Below, piece by piece: positions 60,619-64,000 of a DNA stretch of 64,000 nucleotides (the stretch's first letter is position 1; each line of letters begins with the position of its first letter). Origin of the DNA: DASQDN01 sp963833675 (GTDB lineage: Bacteria > Acidobacteriota > Terriglobia > Bryobacterales > Bryobacteraceae); NCBI GenBank assembly GCA_963833675.1, contig CAWHYW010000041.1:1-64000 (forward strand), in the 5' to 3' direction. Under the pieces are notes generated by a model that saw only the letters and a program-made list of their open reading frames with translations, was not told where the DNA came from and ran no database searches. The translations under genes and the position numbers were made by a program.

Positions 60619-61563
60619 TTATGAATTCCATAGCTCGACCCCGAGCAGCCGGCGACCGAGCGAACTGAGTTCTGCGCGTTGATATCGATTTTTCTCCCAT
60701 TCCCGAGGATCGCCCGGAAACGCGTAACCAATTGGATGCTCGCGCTCGCTCCAGGAGCGGATGCGAGTATCTCGTTTCTCCCGGTTTTCTTCTTCGGCCG
60801 GATACATGGAAATGTACTGGGCCATGCGGACGCGATCTGTGGTCTGGTTGGGGCGGATTCCATGCGCCAGCAGTGTGTTGAAGATCAACAGATCACCGGC
60901 CTGCATCGCCACGAATTTCACCTCGAGACCCGTGAGATCCGGATGAAACGGGTCGCGCCCCTGCGGGTGCTTGGCGACCCACTGTTCGAAGTTTCGAAAC
61001 AAATCCGGAACGCACTGGAATCCGCCGACTTCCGTATCGGTGGAGGTCAACGCAAGAACCCCTTGCACGTTGATCGGAAGAGGAACCGCAGTTGTGTCAG
61101 AATCCCAATGAATAAAGCTGTTGAACTTCCGACCGGCAAGGTTAGGAGTGTTCAAATTGGCGCGGTCAATTGTCACCCAGAGATCTTCGCGGTCCCAGAT
61201 ATCGACAAAGGCAGCGTAAACCTTTGGTTGCTGCCGGTTGTCCCAGAGATATTGGTGGTTGTAGATTTCCACCATCCCGGTATTGTTAAGCTCCCTCATC
61301 GCGTTGTCTCGGAGCTGACGCTTATTCCAGGTCGAAGGAGCCGAAGGATCTATCTCCTGGAATTCCCATAACAAGCTCTTTAACCGATCCACATTTTCTC
61401 GAGGAACCACATTCGGGAGGACGATATAGCCCCAGGTCACCCAATGGTTCCAATCTTCCGGAGAGAGCGCGCGCAGCGGTAGCTTCTTCTGAATGTCTCG
61501 CAACTGGACGCTCGAGTCGAGCTGTGAACTTCCTTCGTGTCCGTATCCGGGAATGGCTGCCAT
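60619..61563 (-). CDS. phytanoyl-CoA dioxygenase (PhyH) family protein
   Basis: This 314-residue Fe(II)/2-oxoglutarate dioxygenase-like protein has the metal motif H-x-D in FIHWDSDT, a distal His in LLAHGIRPNQ and an Arg soon after (DRVRMAQYI), which fits 2-oxoglutarate binding. It begins with ALSPEDWNHWVTWGYIVLPNVV, typical of the family. ATG 61563, preceded by AAGG, is preferred over TTG 61581. The substrate is unknown; family members hydroxylate lipids, amino acids or small metabolites. It lies 49 bases after the LuxR gene on the same strand and may share its transcript. Confidence 0.88.
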   Translation of the reverse strand: MAAIPGYGHEGSSQLDSSVQLRDIQKKLPLRALSPEDWNHWVTWGYIVLPNVVPRENVDRLKSLLWEFQEIDPSAPSTWNKRQLRDNAMRELNNTGMVEIYNHQYLWDNRQQPKVYAAFVDIWDREDLWVTIDRANLNTPNLAGRKFNSFIHWDSDTTAVPLPINVQGVLALTSTDTEVGGFQCVPDLFRNFEQWVAKHPQGRDPFHPDLTGLEVKFVAMQAGDLLIFNTLLAHGIRPNQTTDRVRMAQYISMYPAEEENREKRDTRIRSWSEREHPIGYAFPGDPREWEKNRYQRAELSSLGRRLLGVELWNS

Positions 61564-61612
61564 GGATGACCTTCGTGTCAAGACATTTTACTGGAAGAAG
61601 AACCGGCAAGAG

Positions 61613-62233
61613 TCAAATCATCACCAGCCCGCGTCGGATTGCCTGCATCACCGCATCCGTGCGGCTGCTGGCGTGAAGCTTCCCCATAATAGAGGTCACA
61701 TGGAACTTCACCGTGTGCTCGGAAATTCCCAGCCGGTACGCTATCACCTTATTAGTCAAACCCTCCGCGAGCATGCGCACCACTTCGATTTCACGCGAGC
61801 TAAGCGGCTCCTCGAGAGGCGCCAGAGCCGGGCGTAAATCCGCTGCAAACAGTTCGAAGGTACTTGGCTGCAGTGTAATCAGGTCAGATGCCGCGGCGCG
61901 GAGAGCGGAGGTTATCTCACCAGCGGTAGCATCCATTGAGAGTATCGAGCGCACGTTAGCGTGCAGGGCTGACGCAAGCAGGGTAGCATCTGCCGCTGTA
62001 TCTTCGGTCAACACGACCACCGGGATCGACGTTTCGGTTAAGCTTGCGACCCAGTCCTCGTCTAAATGGGGCACATCGATTAAGAGGGCGTCCGCACTTT
62101 GTGAATGTAGGGCCTCGGTGAATTGATCGAAGTTCGCGACTCCCGCCAGTTCCAATTCGCTGCTTGACCGTACAACGACTTCGAGACCAGCCCGTACTAC
62201 GTTCGAACCCGCCACCACAAGTACCCGGATCAC
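61613..62233 (-). CDS. LuxR/NarL-type regulator with degenerate receiver
   Basis: This 206-residue regulator has a receiver-like domain and a C-terminal LuxR helix-turn-helix (LSSREIEVVRMLAEGLTNKV and ISEHTVKFHVTSIMGKLHASSRT). In the receiver, the acidic pair expected near residues 8-9 is AG (VVAGSNVV) and the conserved Lys is replaced (ILSMDAT). The central Asp near 53 (LLIDVP) is kept. It may therefore not be regulated by normal phosphorylation. It overlaps the HtrA-like gene by ATGA and is the third gene of that operon. Control of the same stress pathway is inferred. Confidence 0.87.
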   Translation of the reverse strand: MIRVLVVAGSNVVRAGLEVVVRSSSELELAGVANFDQFTEALHSQSADALLIDVPHLDEDWVASLTETSIPVVVLTEDTAADATLLASALHANVRSILSMDATAGEITSALRAAASDLITLQPSTFELFAADLRPALAPLEEPLSSREIEVVRMLAEGLTNKVIAYRLGISEHTVKFHVTSIMGKLHASSRTDAVMQAIRRGLVMI

Positions 62234-63102
62234 GCGGCTGTAACTCTCTGCCGATTCAACTGAAGTGTAACGGAGCGATCGTTTAGCGCGGCGCCCCGAC
62301 GGAACTGAAGCGACACACGATCAGACGCGGACTCAATTGCTTCTTCCAGGTCGTAATGTTTACGGAAGCGTTGGCCATTGGCGCCGATCAGTAAGTCGCC
62401 GATTAGCAGCGACGCTCGGTCGGCAGCTAACCCTGGCTGCGTTTCGAGAATTAGAAATCCCAGGGCGCGCTCGCGAGAGAGTGCTACAGGCGTGACAGTG
62501 ATCCCGACTGTTACAGCGGAGTCGACCGATCCATTGAGAAAGTCGAGGACTGTAGAGCTCGGGATTGCAAGCGCAAGGCTTCTAGCGACTCGAGTTCGCG
62601 CAATCATCGTGTTCACACCGATCAATTCGCCGCGTGCATTGACAAGAGGTCCGCCCGAGTTGCCGGGCGCAAGCCGGACATCGCTTTGCACCCAATGCCG
62701 GCGGCCAAAGCCGGGCAACGGTCCCACGGCATGAATGACTCCTGTGCTTACGGCCCCGACGAACCCGAGAGGATTGCCCACCGCAATCGCAACCTCACCG
62801 GGATGGAGGCTGCTGGAGTCTCCGATTGATACGGCTGTCAATTCTGCGGTGGCAATCTGTAGCGCCGCCAGATCCCTTCGTTCATCTCGCTTGACGATTT
62901 TTGCCGGCAACCGCTTGCCATCCCACAGTACTACCTGGGTGGAAGTATCGCTCGCTACGTGAGCGTTGGTGAGAATGCCTCCGGCCGCCTTCCACACAAT
63001 CCCGGAACCCGTTCCAGCGCCTGTGCCGCCTGTTAGCTGGACAGTAGATCGCCGCAGACGTTCAGCAATTTCTCCGACGCTCATCATTTCAGACACCTGC
63101 AT
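62230..63102 (-). CDS. HtrA/Deg-like serine protease with PDZ domain
   Basis: This 290-residue trypsin-like (S1C) protease has a full triad: His in LTNAHVAS (near 48), Asp in RRDLAAL (near 77) and Ser in APGNSGGPL (near 149). A PDZ-like C terminus follows (GLAADRASLLIGDLLIGANG). No signal peptide or membrane segment is seen, so location is uncertain; it may be cytoplasmic or leaderless. It is shorter than typical DegP (one PDZ domain). It overlaps the upstream pseudo-protease gene by 14 bases and the LuxR gene by 4, which suggests tight coupling of all three. Confidence 0.88.
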   Translation of the reverse strand: MQVSEMMSVGEIAERLRRSTVQLTGGTGAGTGSGIVWKAAGGILTNAHVASDTSTQVVLWDGKRLPAKIVKRDERRDLAALQIATAELTAVSIGDSSSLHPGEVAIAVGNPLGFVGAVSTGVIHAVGPLPGFGRRHWVQSDVRLAPGNSGGPLVNARGELIGVNTMIARTRVARSLALAIPSSTVLDFLNGSVDSAVTVGITVTPVALSRERALGFLILETQPGLAADRASLLIGDLLIGANGQRFRKHYDLEEAIESASDRVSLQFRRGAALNDRSVTLQLNRQRVTAA

Positions 63103-64000
63103 TCGGGCGCTCGGCTATCGTTACCGAAAGGTGCTGAACGACTCCTCCCCGGAGGATTCGGAGTGCCCATTGCTTTCCGACTGAAGTCGAATCCAGCGCG
63201 GCATGCAAAGTTTCGGGACCAGTGATTGTCTGCTCACCCAGAGAGAGCAAGACGTCGCCTATCAGCATGCCCGCAGTTGCGGCGGGACCCGCATCTTCGA
63301 CGGCCAGAGCCATGATTCCTGTGTCCTGTTGAATGCTGAGTTGCTGCTTGAGCGTCGATGGTATCTGGACGGGTTGAAGACCGATGCCCAGATACCCGCG
63401 AGGGATATGTCCTCTCGTCGAGAGTGGTTCAGCAACGCGATCGATTGTGGCGCGAGTGATTCCGATCACGGAACTGCGAGATAAGCCGGCGGCGACGATT
63501 CCGACGATATTACCGTGAATGTCCACTACGGCTCCGCCTTCGGATGTCGGATAGATCGATACGTCCAGCCGGACAAATTGGTCGAGTTTGCCACCGCGCC
63601 AGGTGGACCATTCGCCGGCAGTGCCGCTCACAATGCCCATAGTCGCAATTGGCCCGGTGTTTGTGGTCCGACCGACAGTGAGGATGATCTGTCCGGGCCT
63701 CAGGTTGGCATTGACGAAATCCGTGTGGGCCGGTGTATCAGAGTCATACGCAAGCAGGGCAAGGTCTGTGGCGGGATCGCGACCTTTCAATTTTGCCGGG
63801 GCCGTCGCTCCGTCGGGCAGGGTAATGCGCAAGTCTTCATCACGGCGAAGAGCAGCATCGGCCGTGAGGACGAGGCCGGGACGCCAGATAACCCCGCTCG
63901 ACGGAATTCGCGGCCGTCCGTGAACTGCGACGACCGATGCAGAAGCCCTTTCGACCGCGGCAGTGAGTTCGTTTGAGAGATCGGAAAGCGTATTTGACAT
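63089..64000 (-). CDS. HtrA-like pseudo-protease with PDZ domain (start at window edge)
   Basis: This S1C/PDZ protein of 303 residues has the same plan as its neighbour, but the catalytic residues are lost. VLTADAAL replaces the usual VLTNAHVV, with Ala at the His position (near 49). YPTSEGGAV replaces APGNSGGPL, with Glu at the Ser position (near 154). The Asp of TDLALL (near 79) is kept. The PDZ part is clear (GYLGIGLQPVQIP, GPAATAGMLIGDVLLSLGEQT). It begins with ATG at the last base of the window, so an extension upstream cannot be excluded. A regulatory or scaffold role for the active protease next to it is inferred. Confidence 0.83.
   Translation of the reverse strand: MSNTLSDLSNELTAAVERASASVVAVHGRPRIPSSGVIWRPGLVLTADAALRRDEDLRITLPDGATAPAKLKGRDPATDLALLAYDSDTPAHTDFVNANLRPGQIILTVGRTTNTGPIATMGIVSGTAGEWSTWRGGKLDQFVRLDVSIYPTSEGGAVVDIHGNIVGIVAAGLSRSSVIGITRATIDRVAEPLSTRGHIPRGYLGIGLQPVQIPSTLKQQLSIQQDTGIMALAVEDAGPAATAGMLIGDVLLSLGEQTITGPETLHAALDSTSVGKQWALRILRGGVVQHLSVTIAERPNAGV

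Noticed and set aside
1..64000. CRISPR arrays, tRNA or rRNA genes, insertion sequences, attachment sites
   Set aside because: No regularly spaced repeats, cloverleaf or rRNA core sequences, transposases or integrases were seen. A covariance-model search was not possible here.
1..64000. Intrinsic terminators
   Set aside because: No GC-rich hairpin followed by a T run was recognised in the short gaps between genes.

Overview
The window looks like chromosomal DNA of a heterotrophic acidobacterium of the Solibacter/Bryobacter type. This placement is inferred from gene content. The window holds four very large carboxypeptidase-regulatory-domain/TonB (Oar-like) receptors without SusD partners, two PSD1 (DUF1549/DUF1553) plus DUF1501 pairs, many exported Tat/Sec enzymes, several ACS-type MFS transporters, a eukaryotic-like Ser/Thr kinase and an exported nitrilase. 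I see no tRNA, rRNA, insertion sequence, prophage, CRISPR array or origin, and no gene-free stretch over 300 bases.

Layout. 1-6580 (+): PSD1 protein (5' end cut off), DUF1501 protein, Oar-like receptor. 6498-10604 (-): S9 peptidase, MFS transporter, outer-membrane beta-barrel. 10736-14293 (+): hybrid histidine kinase and a phytoene-desaturase-like FAD enzyme. 14294-15327 (-): C45 acyltransferase-like peptidase. 15394-18236 (+): a glycosidase-like exported protein. 18172-30946 (-): tandem alpha/beta-hydrolase, Oar-like receptor, PSD1, DUF1501, polysaccharide deacetylase, second tandem alpha/beta-hydrolase, tightly packed. 31048-32223 (+): Tat-exported Gfo/Idh/MocA protein. 32225-33112 (-): LysR regulator, divergent from a sugar-acid operon. 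33202-45233 (+): galactonate-dehydratase-like enolase, MFS, DHDPS-family aldolase, Gfo/Idh/MocA, GarR-like reductase, a 1569-residue esterase-glycosidase fusion, exported Gfo/Idh/MocA, MFS. 45272-47594 (+): Ser/Thr kinase, BNR propeller, MoaD/ThiS-like protein. 47685-60081: two more Oar-like receptors, PQQ-type propeller, exported nitrilase, gamma-glutamyltransferase, sulfatase. 60188-64000: RidA, PhyH-type dioxygenase, and a LuxR/HtrA/pseudo-HtrA operon.

How the genes may work together (inference). Oar-like receptors would bring oligomers across the outer membrane. Exported esterase and glycosidase-like modules would strip esters and release sugar acids. The enolase, aldolase and reductase set would then carry dehydration, retro-aldol cleavage and reduction of aldonic or aldaric acids, under the divergent LysR protein. 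The most interesting item is the 1569-residue protein at 38317-43026. It joins a tandem alpha/beta-hydrolase to a glycosidase-like C-terminal half, and the two halves recur as separate neighbouring genes at 15394-20316.

Caution. By reading the frames I count about 38 single-base indels that break conserved reading frames in the first 36.4 kb, but only one (near 46049) in the last 27.6 kb. Insertions and deletions are both present, often in short homopolymers, and the protein families stay well conserved on both sides of each break. This suggests sequence errors in the left part rather than gene decay. I therefore give whole-gene spans and mark the breaks.
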